A DNA stretch of 64,000 nucleotides from Sphingomonas sp. (GTDB lineage Bacteria > Pseudomonadota > Alphaproteobacteria > Sphingomonadales > Sphingomonadaceae), in NCBI RefSeq assembly GCF_026460985.1, contig NZ_JAPKNM010000051.1, positions 1 through 64,000 of the forward strand. Direction: 5' to 3'. A program made the position numbers and the translations under genes. Every line of letters starts with the position of its first letter. Positions within the stretch are counted from its first letter, which is position 1. Under the pieces are notes generated by a model. The model was not told the origin of the DNA and did no database searches. It was given only the letters and a program-made list of their open reading frames with translations. Positions 16,745 to 25,724 of the stretch are shown here, piece after piece.

Positions 16745-16918
16745 ATGGCCGACGCCCCCTCCGATGCACTTCCCGAACTCGCCGGGCGCCTCGTCCAGCT
16801 TGAGATTCCTGCGCAATGCACCGCCACGGTCGCAGCCGCGTTCGCGCTGCTGCGCGAGCATGCGGAGCGCGTGGAGTCGTTTTTCGTCGAAAACCCCGAC
16901 GCCGCGTGCGCGGTGTGA
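16745..16918 (+). CDS. hpxX: Small amidase partner (AtzG/HpxX-like, DUF4089)
   Basis: A 57-residue protein beginning MADAPSDALPELAGRLVQL and containing the helical stretch TATVAAAFALLREHAERVESFF, which matches AtzG/HpxX-type small subunits that pair with an amidase. It overlaps the amidase gene by four bases (GTGA). In AtzEG the small protein is needed for a stable amidase; the same is expected here. The GGAGGG ribosome-binding site is only about one base from the ATG, an unusually short spacing, but no other start is in frame. Confidence 0.75.
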   Translation: MADAPSDALPELAGRLVQLEIPAQCTATVAAAFALLREHAERVESFFVENPDAACAV

Positions 16919-18240
16919 AGTCCGTTCGCGCGATCGCCGAGGAGGTCAGGGCCGGCAGACGCCGCGCCGTGGACGTGGTGCACTCCACGCTGGCCGATAT
17001 CGAGCGCCTCGATGCGCCCATCCAGGCAGTAACGCGGCTGCTCGCCGATACCGCGCTCGCGGACGCCGCCGCGATCGACGCAGCGATCAGCCGTGGCCTC
17101 GATCCGGGTCCGCTCGCGGGTGTCCCGTTCGGCGTCAAGGACCTGTTCGACGTAGCTGGTTTGCCGACCACCGCCGGCGCCGGGATGCGTCGCGACGCCG
17201 CTCCGGCGACAAGCGATGCGGAAGCCGTCCGGCGGCTCAAGGCCGCGGGGGCGATCCTCGTGGCGACGCTCAACATGGACGAATTCGCCTACGGCTTCGC
17301 GACCGTCAACGCGGCTTTCGGAACGACCCGCAACCCGCATGACCCGGCGCGGCTCGCCGGCGGCTCCTCGGGTGGATCGGCGGCGGCGGTGGCAGCGGGA
17401 ATGCTGCCGCTGACGCTCGGGTCGGACACCAACGGATCGATCCGCGTGCCGGCGGCACTCTGCGGTGTCTATGGCCTCAAGCCGACGCATGGCACGCTGC
17501 CGATGGACGGGGTCTTCCCGTTCGTCGACAGCTTCGACGATATCGGGCCGTTCGCCGCCTCTGCCGCCGACCTCGCGCTGGCGTGGGGCCTGCTCGGCGG
17601 AACCGCGGCGCCGGTGCCGGCGGATATTCGCGTGGCGCGGCTCGGCGGTTGGTTCACGCGCAACGCATGTGACGCGCTTGAGCGGGGAATCGACGCGATC
17701 GGCGCGCATTTCGGGGGCATCCCGACGGTGAAGCTGCCCGAGGTCGACCGGGCGCGTTCGGCGGCGTTCGTGATGACCGCGGCCGAAGGCGGCGCACGGC
17801 ACCTGCCCGAGCTCCGCACCCGCGCGCTCGAATTCGATCCGGCCACACGGGACCGGCTGCTGGCGGGCGCGATACTGCCGGCCGCGACGTATCTGACCGC
17901 GCAGCGCTTCCAGTCATGGTTCCGCGCGCAGGCGGCACGGATGTTCGCCGATCACGATGTGCTGATCGCTCCCGCAGTGGGCGACGTCGCGCCGCGGATC
18001 GACGACCCGCTGATCGAGGTCGATGGCGTGCGCGTTCCCGCCCGGGCCCATCTCGGCATCTTCACCCAACCGCTTAGCTTCATCGGACTGCCGGTGGTGA
18101 CGGTGCCGCTGCTGCGACCAGGCGAGTTGCCGCTGGGGCTCCAGCTGGTCGGGAAGCCCGGCGCGGAGGCCGCGCTGTTCGCGATCGCCGGGCAACTGGA
18201 AGTGGCGGGTTTGACGGGAGTTTCGGCACCCGCAGCGTGA
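16915..18240 (+). CDS. hpxY: Amidase-signature enzyme (AtzE/HpxY-like), probable oxalurate-branch hydrolase
   Basis: A 441-residue amidase. The catalytic Lys is in PFGVKDLFD and the Gly/Ser signature [14 protein letters not shown] holds the cis-Ser and nucleophile Ser, followed by [22 protein letters not shown]. It starts at GTG 16915. Close relatives are AtzE (1-carboxybiuret hydrolase) and HpxY of the Klebsiella hpxWXYZ cluster. With hpxW, hpxX and hpxZ all in this operon, a role in splitting the carbamoyl group of oxalurate to give oxamate is more likely than triazine breakdown. That substrate is inference. Confidence 0.82.
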   Translation: MKSVRAIAEEVRAGRRRAVDVVHSTLADIERLDAPIQAVTRLLADTALADAAAIDAAISRGLDPGPLAGVPFGVKDLFDVAGLPTTAGAGMRRDAAPATSDAEAVRRLKAAGAILVATLNMDEFAYGFATVNAAFGTTRNPHDPARLAGGSSGGSAAAVAAGMLPLTLGSDTNGSIRVPAALCGVYGLKPTHGTLPMDGVFPFVDSFDDIGPFAASAADLALAWGLLGGTAAPVPADIRVARLGGWFTRNACDALERGIDAIGAHFGGIPTVKLPEVDRARSAAFVMTAAEGGARHLPELRTRALEFDPATRDRLLAGAILPAATYLTAQRFQSWFRAQAARMFADHDVLIAPAVGDVAPRIDDPLIEVDGVRVPARAHLGIFTQPLSFIGLPVVTVPLLRPGELPLGLQLVGKPGAEAALFAIAGQLEVAGLTGVSAPAA

Positions 18241-18295
18241 CTCTTCCGTTACGGGCAAGCCGCGCTATGGTGCGGTGCGAAAAACGGGGGCGCCA

Positions 18296-19654
18296 ATGAC
18301 GACTGAAGCTGCAGAGACACTGCCGGATACGGCCAGCCCGCTCGATCGCCGCTTCGAACTCAGCTCGCGCGGAACCAATATTCGCACCGAAGTGCTCGCG
18401 GGAGTCACCACCTTCCTCACGATGGCGTACATCATCCTGGTGAACCCCGCGATCCTCGGCCAGGCCGGGATGCCAATCGCCGCGGTGGCGGCGGCGACCT
18501 GCCTCGCAGCCGGGCTCGCCAGCATCATGATGGGTTTCTTCGCCAATACCCCTCTGGCGCTCGCGCCGGGCATGGGGCTCAACGCCTATTTCAGCTTCAC
18601 TGTAGTGCAGACCATGGGCGTGCCGTGGCAGGTTGCGCTGGGCTGCGTGTTCATCTCCGGCGTCGCCTTCCTTCTGCTCACCTTTGCGGGCATCCGCCAG
18701 ATGATCATCGCGGCGATCCCGCGGCATCTGTTCGCGGCAGTGGCGGGCGGGATCGGGCTGTTCATCGCCTTTATCGGTCTCAAGAACGCGGGCATCGTCG
18801 TATCGAACCCTGCCACCTCGGTCGGGCTCGGCGACCTGCGCACGCCCGACGCGGCACTCGCCCTGTTCGGGCTGCTGGTGGTGGCGGCGCTCTCTGTGTG
18901 GAAGGTCCGCGGGGCGATCCTGATCGGCATCCTCGTCACGACGCTTGCCGGCTGGGCCTGGGGCGTCGTCCAGTTCAAGCCCGAACCCTATGACCTTGGC
19001 GCGATCACGCAAACTGCGTTCCAGCTCGACCTCGCCGGCGTGTTCGGCCTGTCCGGAAGCCACGGCCTGGGCCTGTTCGAGATCCTGTTCGTCTTCCTGT
19101 TCGTCGACCTGTTCGACAATATCGGCACGCTGGTGGGTGTCACCCGCCGCGCCGGGCTGATCGACGCCGACGGCCGCATCCCGAAGCTCAACCGCATCCT
19201 CTTCACCGATTCCATCGCCACCGTGATCGGCTCGTTGGCGGGGACCAGCACGGTCACATCCTATGTCGAGAGCGCGGCGGGCGTGCAGGCCGGCGGGCGC
19301 ACCGGCCTCACCGCCATCGTTACCGGGGCACTTTTCCTGCTCGCGATGTTCGTGGCGCCCTATGCGCAGCTCGTGCCGCTCGCGGCGACCGCGCCGGCGC
19401 TGATCCTCGTCGGCGGGCTGATGATGGCGCCGCTGGTGGATGTGCCGTGGGACGAGCCCGAATCCGCGCTCCCTGCCTTTTTGACGGTGGCGATGATCCC
19501 GCTCACCTTCTCGATCGCCAACGGTCTCGCCTTCGGCATCACTGCGCATGCGCTGCTCAAACTGCTCCGCGGCAAGATAACGACGACCGACTGGCTGTTG
19601 CTGGTGCTCGCGGGATTGTTCGTCGTGCGCTTCGCCTGGCTCTCGGCAGGCTGA
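18296..19654 (+). CDS. NCS2-family purine permease (AzgA-like)
   Basis: A 452-residue inner-membrane protein with about 12-14 helices. The N-terminal motif RTEVLAGVTTFLTMAYIILVNP and the LAPGMGLNAYFSFTVV segment are characteristic of the AzgA subgroup of nucleobase-proton symporters (hypoxanthine/adenine/guanine). The region LFVDLFDNIGTLVGV carries the acidic residues of the substrate site. It is placed inside the purine operon, 55 bases after the amidase and one base overlapping the next gene, so it is the likely base importer. ATG 18296 follows an AACGGGGG ribosome-binding site. Confidence 0.9.
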   Translation: MTTEAAETLPDTASPLDRRFELSSRGTNIRTEVLAGVTTFLTMAYIILVNPAILGQAGMPIAAVAAATCLAAGLASIMMGFFANTPLALAPGMGLNAYFSFTVVQTMGVPWQVALGCVFISGVAFLLLTFAGIRQMIIAAIPRHLFAAVAGGIGLFIAFIGLKNAGIVVSNPATSVGLGDLRTPDAALALFGLLVVAALSVWKVRGAILIGILVTTLAGWAWGVVQFKPEPYDLGAITQTAFQLDLAGVFGLSGSHGLGLFEILFVFLFVDLFDNIGTLVGVTRRAGLIDADGRIPKLNRILFTDSIATVIGSLAGTSTVTSYVESAAGVQAGGRTGLTAIVTGALFLLAMFVAPYAQLVPLAATAPALILVGGLMMAPLVDVPWDEPESALPAFLTVAMIPLTFSIANGLAFGITAHALLKLLRGKITTTDWLLLVLAGLFVVRFAWLSAG

Positions 19655-21222
19655 TGCTGCACAGCGTCCGCACACGGCGGGGCATGGTCACGGCGCCCCA
19701 TCATCTCGCCGCGCAGGCCGGGCTGGGCGTGCTGCAAGATGGCGGCAACGCGATCGAGGCGACGATAGCAACCGCTGCGTGCCTGGCGGTGGTCTATCCG
19801 CACATGACCGGGATAGGCGGCGACGGTTTCTGGCTGGTCGCGGAGCCCGATGGCGCCATTTGGGCAATCGATGCGTGCGGGGCTGCCGCAGCGGCGGCGG
19901 ATCTTGCGCTCTATGCCGGGGTCGAGGCAGTGCCCAATCGCGGCCCGCTGGCGGCGAACACCGTGGCGGGAACCGTATCCGGCTGGCGCGCGGCGCTGGA
20001 GAAGAGCGGCAGCACGCTTCCCCTTTCCCGCCTGCTGCGCGACGCGATCCATTATGCCGAACATGGTGTCGCGGTAACAAAGGGCGGCGCGGAAATCATT
20101 GCCGCCAAGGGGGCGGAACTTCGCAGCCAACCGGGCGCCTGGGCCGGAACCTACGATGGCTATAGGGAGGGTGAGCTGCTCCGGCAGCCCAGGCTCGGCA
20201 CGACGCTCCGACGGCTGGCCGATGAAGGGCTCGACAGCTTCTACCGCGGCAGTCTCGCCGCCGACATCGCCGGGGAACTGGACGAGCTCGGCAGCCCGGT
20301 CGCGCTTTCGGACCTCCAGCGCCACCGTGCCTCGATGCCCGATCCGCTCCACCTCCGCATCCGCGGCGTCGAGTTGTTCAACACCGCGCCGCCGACGCAG
20401 GGCATCGCCTCGCTGCTCATCCTCGCGCTGGCGCACCGACTTCCGGCCGGCCGCGACGATGGCTTCCAGCATGTTCACGGGCTGATCGAAGCGACCAAGC
20501 AGGCATTCCTCTATCGCGACGCCCATGTCGGCGATCCCGCCTACATGCACGCCGATCCGCAGGCGCTGCTCGACGATTGCGCAACACTCGACGCGATGGC
20601 CGCGCGGATCGACATGGAACAGGCCCTGCCCTGGCCTAATCCGTCGCAACCCGGCGACACCTGCTGGTTTGGCGCAGCAGATGCCGAAGGCCGGGTCGTC
20701 AGCTGTATCCAGTCGACCTATTTCGAGTTCGGCTCGGGCCTCGTCCTGCCGGACACGGGCATCACCTGGCAAAACCGCGGCAGCAGCTTCCGCCTGACAC
20801 ACGATGGCTGGAACGCACTCAAGCCTGGACGGAAGCCTTTCCACACGCTCAACCCCGCGATGGCACGCTTCGAGGATGGGCGCGTCATGGCCTATGGCAC
20901 GATGGGCGGCGAGGGCCAGCCGCAGACCCAGGCGGCGATCTTCAGCCGTTATGCCCGCTTCAACGTGCCACTGCAGGAAGCCATCACGCGCCCACGCTGG
21001 CTGCTCGGCCGCACCTGGGGCGAAGAGAGCGTCACGCTCAAGCTGGAGGGACGGTTCGCACCCGAATTGTGCGACCAGCTCCGCGCGGCGGGACATCAGG
21101 TCGAATTGGTCGATGCCTTCACCTCGACGATGGGCCATGCTGGCGCGATCGTCCGTCATCCTTCGGGTTTGCTCGAAGGCGCAGCCGATCCGCGGAGCGA
21201 CGGTCAGGTGGCGGCATGGTGA
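19654..21222 (+). CDS. hpxW: Oxamate amidohydrolase, gamma-glutamyltransferase superfamily
   Basis: A 522-residue Ntn-hydrolase of the gamma-glutamyltransferase fold. The N-terminal part (GMVTAPHHLAAQAGLGVLQDGGNAIEA, PHMTGIGGDGFWLV) is family-typical. The self-cleavage nucleophile is expected at Thr336 in GDTCWFGAADAEG. No signal peptide is present, unlike true periplasmic gamma-glutamyltransferases, which fits HpxW-type oxamate amidohydrolases (oxamate to oxalate and ammonia). Operon neighbours hpxX, hpxY and hpxZ support this over glutathione breakdown. Confidence 0.82.
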   Translation: MLHSVRTRRGMVTAPHHLAAQAGLGVLQDGGNAIEATIATAACLAVVYPHMTGIGGDGFWLVAEPDGAIWAIDACGAAAAAADLALYAGVEAVPNRGPLAANTVAGTVSGWRAALEKSGSTLPLSRLLRDAIHYAEHGVAVTKGGAEIIAAKGAELRSQPGAWAGTYDGYREGELLRQPRLGTTLRRLADEGLDSFYRGSLAADIAGELDELGSPVALSDLQRHRASMPDPLHLRIRGVELFNTAPPTQGIASLLILALAHRLPAGRDDGFQHVHGLIEATKQAFLYRDAHVGDPAYMHADPQALLDDCATLDAMAARIDMEQALPWPNPSQPGDTCWFGAADAEGRVVSCIQSTYFEFGSGLVLPDTGITWQNRGSSFRLTHDGWNALKPGRKPFHTLNPAMARFEDGRVMAYGTMGGEGQPQTQAAIFSRYARFNVPLQEAITRPRWLLGRTWGEESVTLKLEGRFAPELCDQLRAAGHQVELVDAFTSTMGHAGAIVRHPSGLLEGAADPRSDGQVAAW

Positions 21223-22451
21223 GCGGGGCGCGTGCCGTCGCGCGCTGCGACGAGCTGGGTGTCGCGCCCTATAGCGACGCACCCGACATGCTGTTTCGCG
21301 CCTATCTCGGCCCTGCCTTTGCAGCCGCCCAGCGCGCCATCGCGGAGTGGATGCAGCAAGCCGGGATGACGACCCGCATCGACGATGCGGCCAATCTGAT
21401 CGGCCGCTATGAAGGAACGCGAGCCGACGCGCCCGCGCTGATCATCGGAAGCCATATCGACAGCGTGCGCGATGCCGGCCGCTATGACGGGCCGCTGGGC
21501 GTGATGCTGGGGATCGAGGCGGTCGCCGCGCTCCATGCGGCGGGTCGTCGCCTGCCCTTCCCGATCGAGGTCTATGCATTCGGCGATGAGGAAGGATCAC
21601 GCTTTCCGACGGCGATGCTCACCAGCCGCGCGGTCGCCGGTTCGCTCGATCCGGCGATGCTCGACACCGAAGACAGCACCGGACTTTCGCTCGACGAGGC
21701 GCTCGCCCCGTTCGAGCTTTCGACGCTGACCTTCGCCAGGGCCGCGCACATCCCTGCCCTCGCCTATTTCGAAGCGCATATCGAGCAGGGACCGGCATTG
21801 GAGGCCGAGGGGCTGGCGGTCGGGGTGGTCACGGGCATCGCCGCGCAATTGCGCTACATCGTCACGGTCACGGGCATCGCGGGCCATGCCGGCACCACCT
21901 CGATGCGCCTCCGGCGCGACGCGCTCGCCGCCGCCGCGGAGATGGTGCTCGCGATCGAGGGTGTGGCGCGCGAGAGCGGGTCCGATCTCGTCGCGACGGT
22001 GGGCAAGCTCGCAGCCACGCCCGGCGCACCAAATGTCATTCCGGGCCGCGTGACCTTCACGCTCGACATCCGCTCGGGCGACGAGGAACGGCGCAACGCC
22101 GCCGCCGAGACGATCCTGGATCGAATCCACGCGATTGCCGACGCGCGCGGCGTGGACTTTGACGTCCAACGTACCAACGACCTGCCCGCGTCACCCTGCG
22201 ACGAAGGCCTATCCGCGCTGCTTTCGGACGCGATCGCAGCGCAGGGCATCGCGCCTTTCCGCCTCGTCAGCGGCGCGGGGCACGACGCGATGATCATGGC
22301 CGCCTTGTGCCCCACCGCGATGCTCTTCATCCGCTGCCGCGACGGCATCAGCCACAACCCCGCCGAACATGTCGACTCCGCCGACGCCGAAATCGCGCTA
22401 CAGGTGATGCTCGGCTTCCTCGATCGCCTTGGAGAGCAAATTGGCGCCTGA
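21216..22451 (+). CDS. hpxK: Allantoate amidohydrolase (M20 family)
   Basis: A 411-residue metal-dependent hydrolase that turns allantoate into ureidoglycine plus ammonia and CO2. Metal ligands are visible in GSHIDSVRDAGRYDGPLGV and FGDEEGSRF, with the dimerisation-domain motif AHIEQGPALE and the C-terminal SGAGHDAM. These separate the allantoate/N-carbamoyl amidohydrolase (Zn) group from ordinary M20 peptidases. It starts at ATG 21216, seven bases inside hpxW. The next enzyme in the pathway is encoded next. Confidence 0.88.
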   Translation: MVSGARAVARCDELGVAPYSDAPDMLFRAYLGPAFAAAQRAIAEWMQQAGMTTRIDDAANLIGRYEGTRADAPALIIGSHIDSVRDAGRYDGPLGVMLGIEAVAALHAAGRRLPFPIEVYAFGDEEGSRFPTAMLTSRAVAGSLDPAMLDTEDSTGLSLDEALAPFELSTLTFARAAHIPALAYFEAHIEQGPALEAEGLAVGVVTGIAAQLRYIVTVTGIAGHAGTTSMRLRRDALAAAAEMVLAIEGVARESGSDLVATVGKLAATPGAPNVIPGRVTFTLDIRSGDEERRNAAAETILDRIHAIADARGVDFDVQRTNDLPASPCDEGLSALLSDAIAAQGIAPFRLVSGAGHDAMIMAALCPTAMLFIRCRDGISHNPAEHVDSADAEIALQVMLGFLDRLGEQIGA

Positions 22452-23670
22452 CCTTTTCGGCGAGATCGATCCGCCTCACCGTCTGCTGATGGGCCCCGGC
22501 CCGGTGAACGCCCACCCCCGCGTGCTGCGCGCGATGTCCGCCGACCTGCTCGGCCAGTTCGATCCCGAGATGACGGGCTATATGGAGCAGGTCATGGCGC
22601 TCTACCGGCCGGTCTTCGGCACGGAGAACCGCTGGACGTTCCTGATCGACGGCACTGCGCGCGCCGGCATCGAGGCGGCGTTGGTCTCGCTGCTTTCGCC
22701 CGGCGACACGCTGCTGGTGATCGACTTCGGCCGGTTCGGACTTCTGCTGCGCGAGATCGGCGAGCGGATCGGCGCGAGGATCGAGATGCTCTCGGTCCCC
22801 TGGGGCGAGACCGTGCCGATGGATCAGATCGCCGCGGCGATCGAGAGCGTGGGGCCGAAAGTCGTCGCCTGCGTGCATGGCGACACTTCCACAACCATGG
22901 CGCAGCCGCTCGACGGCCTCGGCGATCTTTGTCGCGCCGCGGGCGCCTATTCCTATGTCGACGCCACCGCGACGATCGGAGGCATGGCGATCGCCACCGA
23001 CAAATGGGGCGTCGATGTCGTCACCGGCGGATTGCAGAAATGTCTCGGTGGGCCTTCGGGCTCGGCGCCGATCACCCTCTCGGACCGCGCTGCCGAACTG
23101 ATCCTCTCGCGGCGGCATGTCGAGAAGGGCATCGCCCGCGCCGATCTCGCCGACGGCCGGGGAATTCGCATTGCTTCCAACTATTTCGATCTCGCAATGG
23201 TGATGGACTATTGGTCCGAAAAGCGGCTTAATCACCATACCGAGGCGACGACGATGCTTTACGGCGCACGCGAATGTGCGCGGGTCGCGCTCGGAGAGGG
23301 TCTGGAGGCGCGCTTCGCGCGTCACGCGGCAGCCGGCCGCGCGGTCGTCGCAGGCGCACGCGCACTGGGGCTGACCGTGTTCGGCGACGATCGCTATCGC
23401 ATGACCAATGTGACCGGCATCCTTGTTCCCAACGGCGTGGACGGCGAAGCCGTGCGCCGCCGCATGCGCGAGGATTTCGAGATCGAGATCGGATCCGCCT
23501 TCGGTCCGCTCGCGGGAACGATGTGGCGGATCGGCGCGATGGGATACAATGCCATGAAGCACAAGGTGCTGATCACGCTGGGCGCGCTAGAGGTCGTGTT
23601 GCGCGCTGAGGGGTTCGCCGCACCCGCCGGCGCGGGCGTCGACGCGGCTCTGGAGGCATGGAACGCGTGA
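22441..23670 (+). CDS. hpxJ: Ureidoglycine-glyoxylate aminotransferase (PucG/HpxJ type)
   Basis: A 409-residue class V PLP aminotransferase. LLMGPGPVNAHPRVL is the class V N-terminal signature. The PLP-lysine is Lys200 in VTGGLQKCLGGPSG, preceded by the YVDATATIGG aspartate. HpxJ/PucG converts ureidoglycine plus glyoxylate to oxalurate plus glycine, which sends the pathway to the oxalurate branch encoded by hpxWXYZ here. Start choice: TTG 22441 with GGAGAG just upstream; TTG 22429 is an alternative. It overlaps hpxK by 11 bases. Confidence 0.86.
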   Translation: MAPDLFGEIDPPHRLLMGPGPVNAHPRVLRAMSADLLGQFDPEMTGYMEQVMALYRPVFGTENRWTFLIDGTARAGIEAALVSLLSPGDTLLVIDFGRFGLLLREIGERIGARIEMLSVPWGETVPMDQIAAAIESVGPKVVACVHGDTSTTMAQPLDGLGDLCRAAGAYSYVDATATIGGMAIATDKWGVDVVTGGLQKCLGGPSGSAPITLSDRAAELILSRRHVEKGIARADLADGRGIRIASNYFDLAMVMDYWSEKRLNHHTEATTMLYGARECARVALGEGLEARFARHAAAGRAVVAGARALGLTVFGDDRYRMTNVTGILVPNGVDGEAVRRRMREDFEIEIGSAFGPLAGTMWRIGAMGYNAMKHKVLITLGALEVVLRAEGFAAPAGAGVDAALEAWNA

Positions 23671-24536
23671 CGCGCGACCTGATCGGCTATGGCGCCACGC
23701 CCCCCGATCCCCGATGGCCGGACGGCGCGCGCATCGCGGTCAATTTCGTGATCAACTATGAGGAAGGCGCCGAAAACTGCATCCTGAACGGCGACAAGGG
23801 CAGCGAGGCGTTCCTCTCCGAGATGGTCGGTGCCGCCAGCCACCCGGCACGCGCGATGGCGATGGAGAGCCTCTACGAATACGGCTCTCGCGCCGGTTTC
23901 TGGCGGCTCCACCGGCTGTTTGCGCAACGCGGCGTGCCGGTGACGGTGTTCGGCGTCGCTGCCGCGATGGCGCAGAACCCGGCCGCCGTCGAGGCGATGC
24001 TGACCGCCGATTGGGAGGTCGCCAGCCACGGTTATCGCTGGATCGACTATCAAAGCATCCCCGAAGAGGTCGAACGCGAACACATCGCCAGGGCGATCGA
24101 AATCCATACCCATCTCACCGGCACGCGCCCGCTGGGATGGTACCAAGGCCGCACCTCTCCCAACACCGCGCGCCTCGTCGCCGAGGAAGGCGGCTTCGTT
24201 TACGATGCCGACAGCTATGCCGACGACCTGCCTTATTATGCGGGCGGCCAGCTGATTGTCCCCTACAGTCTCGACGCGAACGACATGAAGATGGTGGCTT
24301 TGAACGGTTTCACCGAAGGGACCCAGTTCTTCCGTTACCTTGTCGACACCTTCGAGCAGCTGCGCGAGGAGGGCGGACGGATGATGTCGGTGGGGCTGCA
24401 CGGCCGCGTCGCCGGCCGGCCGGGGCGGACCATCGCGGTCGCCCAATTCCTCGACCACGTTCTTCAGAGCGGCGACGCGTGGATCGCCCGCCGCATCGAT
24501 ATCGCCCGCCACTGGCTGGAGTTCCACCCGGCATGA
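23658..24536 (+). CDS. puuE: Allantoinase, polysaccharide-deacetylase type
   Basis: A 292-residue enzyme of the PuuE family, the metal-independent allantoinase related to polysaccharide deacetylases. FVINYEEGAENCILNGD, SHGYRWIDYQ, WYQGRTSPNT and VYDADSYADDLPYY are hallmark segments. It opens the hydantoin ring of (S)-allantoin to allantoate. The gene corresponds to hpxB of enteric purine clusters. It starts 13 bases inside the aminotransferase gene and overlaps hpxZ by four bases. Confidence 0.92.
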   Translation: MERVTRDLIGYGATPPDPRWPDGARIAVNFVINYEEGAENCILNGDKGSEAFLSEMVGAASHPARAMAMESLYEYGSRAGFWRLHRLFAQRGVPVTVFGVAAAMAQNPAAVEAMLTADWEVASHGYRWIDYQSIPEEVEREHIARAIEIHTHLTGTRPLGWYQGRTSPNTARLVAEEGGFVYDADSYADDLPYYAGGQLIVPYSLDANDMKMVALNGFTEGTQFFRYLVDTFEQLREEGGRMMSVGLHGRVAGRPGRTIAVAQFLDHVLQSGDAWIARRIDIARHWLEFHPA

Positions 24537-24913
24537 TCATCGATGATCCCGCCACCCTCGCCGAGGTCATCGCGGCCTTCCACGAATATGAGCGCGCGCT
24601 GATGGCTGACGACATTCCCGCGATGGACCGGCTGTTCCACGCCGCGCCCACGACAGTGCGTTACGGCGTCGGCGAGGTGCTGTACGGCATCGACGCGATC
24701 CGCGCGTTCCGCAAGGGCCGAGGGGGATCGCCCCGGCGCAGACTGGGGCAGGTCGTGATCACCGCCTATGGCCGCGACATGGCCACCGCAAACGCCGAGT
24801 TCCTTCGCGAGGGATCGGATCGCCGCGGTCGCCAGAGCCAGACCTGGGTCCGCTTCCCGGACGGCTGGAAGGTCGTCGCCGCGCATGTTTCGCTCGAAGG
24901 GACCGGCTCGTGA
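24533..24913 (+). CDS. hpxZ: HpxZ/AtzH-like NTF2-fold protein (DUF3225)
   Basis: A 126-residue cytoplasmic NTF2-fold protein. AFHEYERALMADDIPAMDRLFH, TVRYGVGEVLYGIDAIRAFRKGR and QTWVRFPDGWKVVAAHVSL match the AtzH/HpxZ group. In hpx clusters it is always found with hpxW, hpxX and hpxY. Its exact chemical role is not settled; it may be an accessory enzyme for an unstable intermediate of the oxalurate/oxamate branch. It overlaps puuE and uraD by four bases on each side. Confidence 0.85.
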   Translation: MIIDDPATLAEVIAAFHEYERALMADDIPAMDRLFHAAPTTVRYGVGEVLYGIDAIRAFRKGRGGSPRRRLGQVVITAYGRDMATANAEFLREGSDRRGRQSQTWVRFPDGWKVVAAHVSLEGTGS

Positions 24914-25389
24914 CCGGGATCGATCCGCGCGACGCCTTCATCGACCGATACGGCGCGCTGTTCGAGCACAGCCCCTGGGTCGTCGAGCGCGCCGCCGAAC
25001 GGTTGCCGCTTCCCGATCTCCAGCGCGGGCTGATGCAGGTCGTCCATGACGCCAGTCGCGAGGAGCAACTGTCGCTGATCCGTGCGCACCCCGAGCTCGC
25101 CGGCAAGGCTGCGGTCGACGGCACTCTCACCGATGCGTCGGCCGCCGAGCAGGCGAGCGCCGGGCTGGACCGCCTGACACAGGAAGAGTTCGATCGCTTC
25201 CACGCGCGCAACGCCGCTTATGCGCGCAAATTCGGCTTTCCCTTCATCATCTGCGTGCGCCGCACGGACAAGGCAGGCATCCTAGCGGCGATGGAGCGGC
25301 GTCTCGGCAACGAGCGTGAAGCCGAGATCACCACTGCAATCGAGGAGATCGGCGAGATCGTGCGGCTGCGACTGGAGGACTTCCCATGA
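24910..25389 (+). CDS. uraD: OHCU decarboxylase
   Basis: A 159-residue all-helical enzyme that decarboxylates 2-oxo-4-hydroxy-4-carboxy-5-ureidoimidazoline to (S)-allantoin. The family motif IRAHPELAGKA and the strand/helix segment KFGFPFIICVR are both present. It starts at GTG 24910 overlapping the hpxZ stop and is followed by uraH with a 4-base overlap, so the two enzymes that follow urate oxidation are translationally coupled. Confidence 0.94.
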   Translation: MTGIDPRDAFIDRYGALFEHSPWVVERAAERLPLPDLQRGLMQVVHDASREEQLSLIRAHPELAGKAAVDGTLTDASAAEQASAGLDRLTQEEFDRFHARNAAYARKFGFPFIICVRRTDKAGILAAMERRLGNEREAEITTAIEEIGEIVRLRLEDFP

Positions 25390-25721
25390 GCACGCTTTCC
25401 ACCCATGTGCTCGATACGATGCATGGGCGGCCAGCCGCGGGCATGACGCTCGTGCTGACGGGCGCGCGCGGCGAGATGGCGCGCGGCGTCACCAATGCCG
25501 ATGGCCGTTGCCCCGATCTCGCGCGGGAAGCGCTTGTCCCCGGTCGCTATGCGATCCGCTTTGCAGTGGCCGACTATTTCCGCGCCTGCGACGTGCTGCT
25601 GCCCGAGCCGCCTTTCCTCGACGAGGTTACGATCGATTTCGGTATCTCGGCCGGTGGCGGACACTATCATGTGCCGCTGCTCGTCTCGCCTTACGGCTAT
25701 TCCACCTATCGGGGCAGCTGA
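25386..25721 (+). CDS. uraH: 5-hydroxyisourate hydrolase (transthyretin-like)
   Basis: A 111-residue transthyretin-fold protein. The N-terminal LSTHVLDTMHGRPA contains the active-site His, HYHVPLLVSPYGYSTYRGS contains the second His and the C-terminal Tyr-Arg-Gly-Ser tetrapeptide that marks this enzyme. It hydrolyses 5-hydroxyisourate, the unstable product of PuuD, to OHCU for UraD. There is no signal peptide, so it acts in the cytoplasm. puuD follows after only three bases. Confidence 0.95.
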   Translation: MSTLSTHVLDTMHGRPAAGMTLVLTGARGEMARGVTNADGRCPDLAREALVPGRYAIRFAVADYFRACDVLLPEPPFLDEVTIDFGISAGGGHYHVPLLVSPYGYSTYRGS

Positions 25722-25724
25722 ACG

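Noticed and set aside
16915..18240. Annotation as a triazine (cyanurate) pathway enzyme because of AtzE/AtzG/AtzF similarity
   Set aside because: No cyanuric acid hydrolase gene is present, and AtzE-like and AtzF-like genes sit in two separate operons for purines and guanidine.
19654..21222. Annotation as gamma-glutamyltransferase in glutathione metabolism
   Set aside because: No signal peptide is present and the surrounding hpx genes fit oxamate amidohydrolase.
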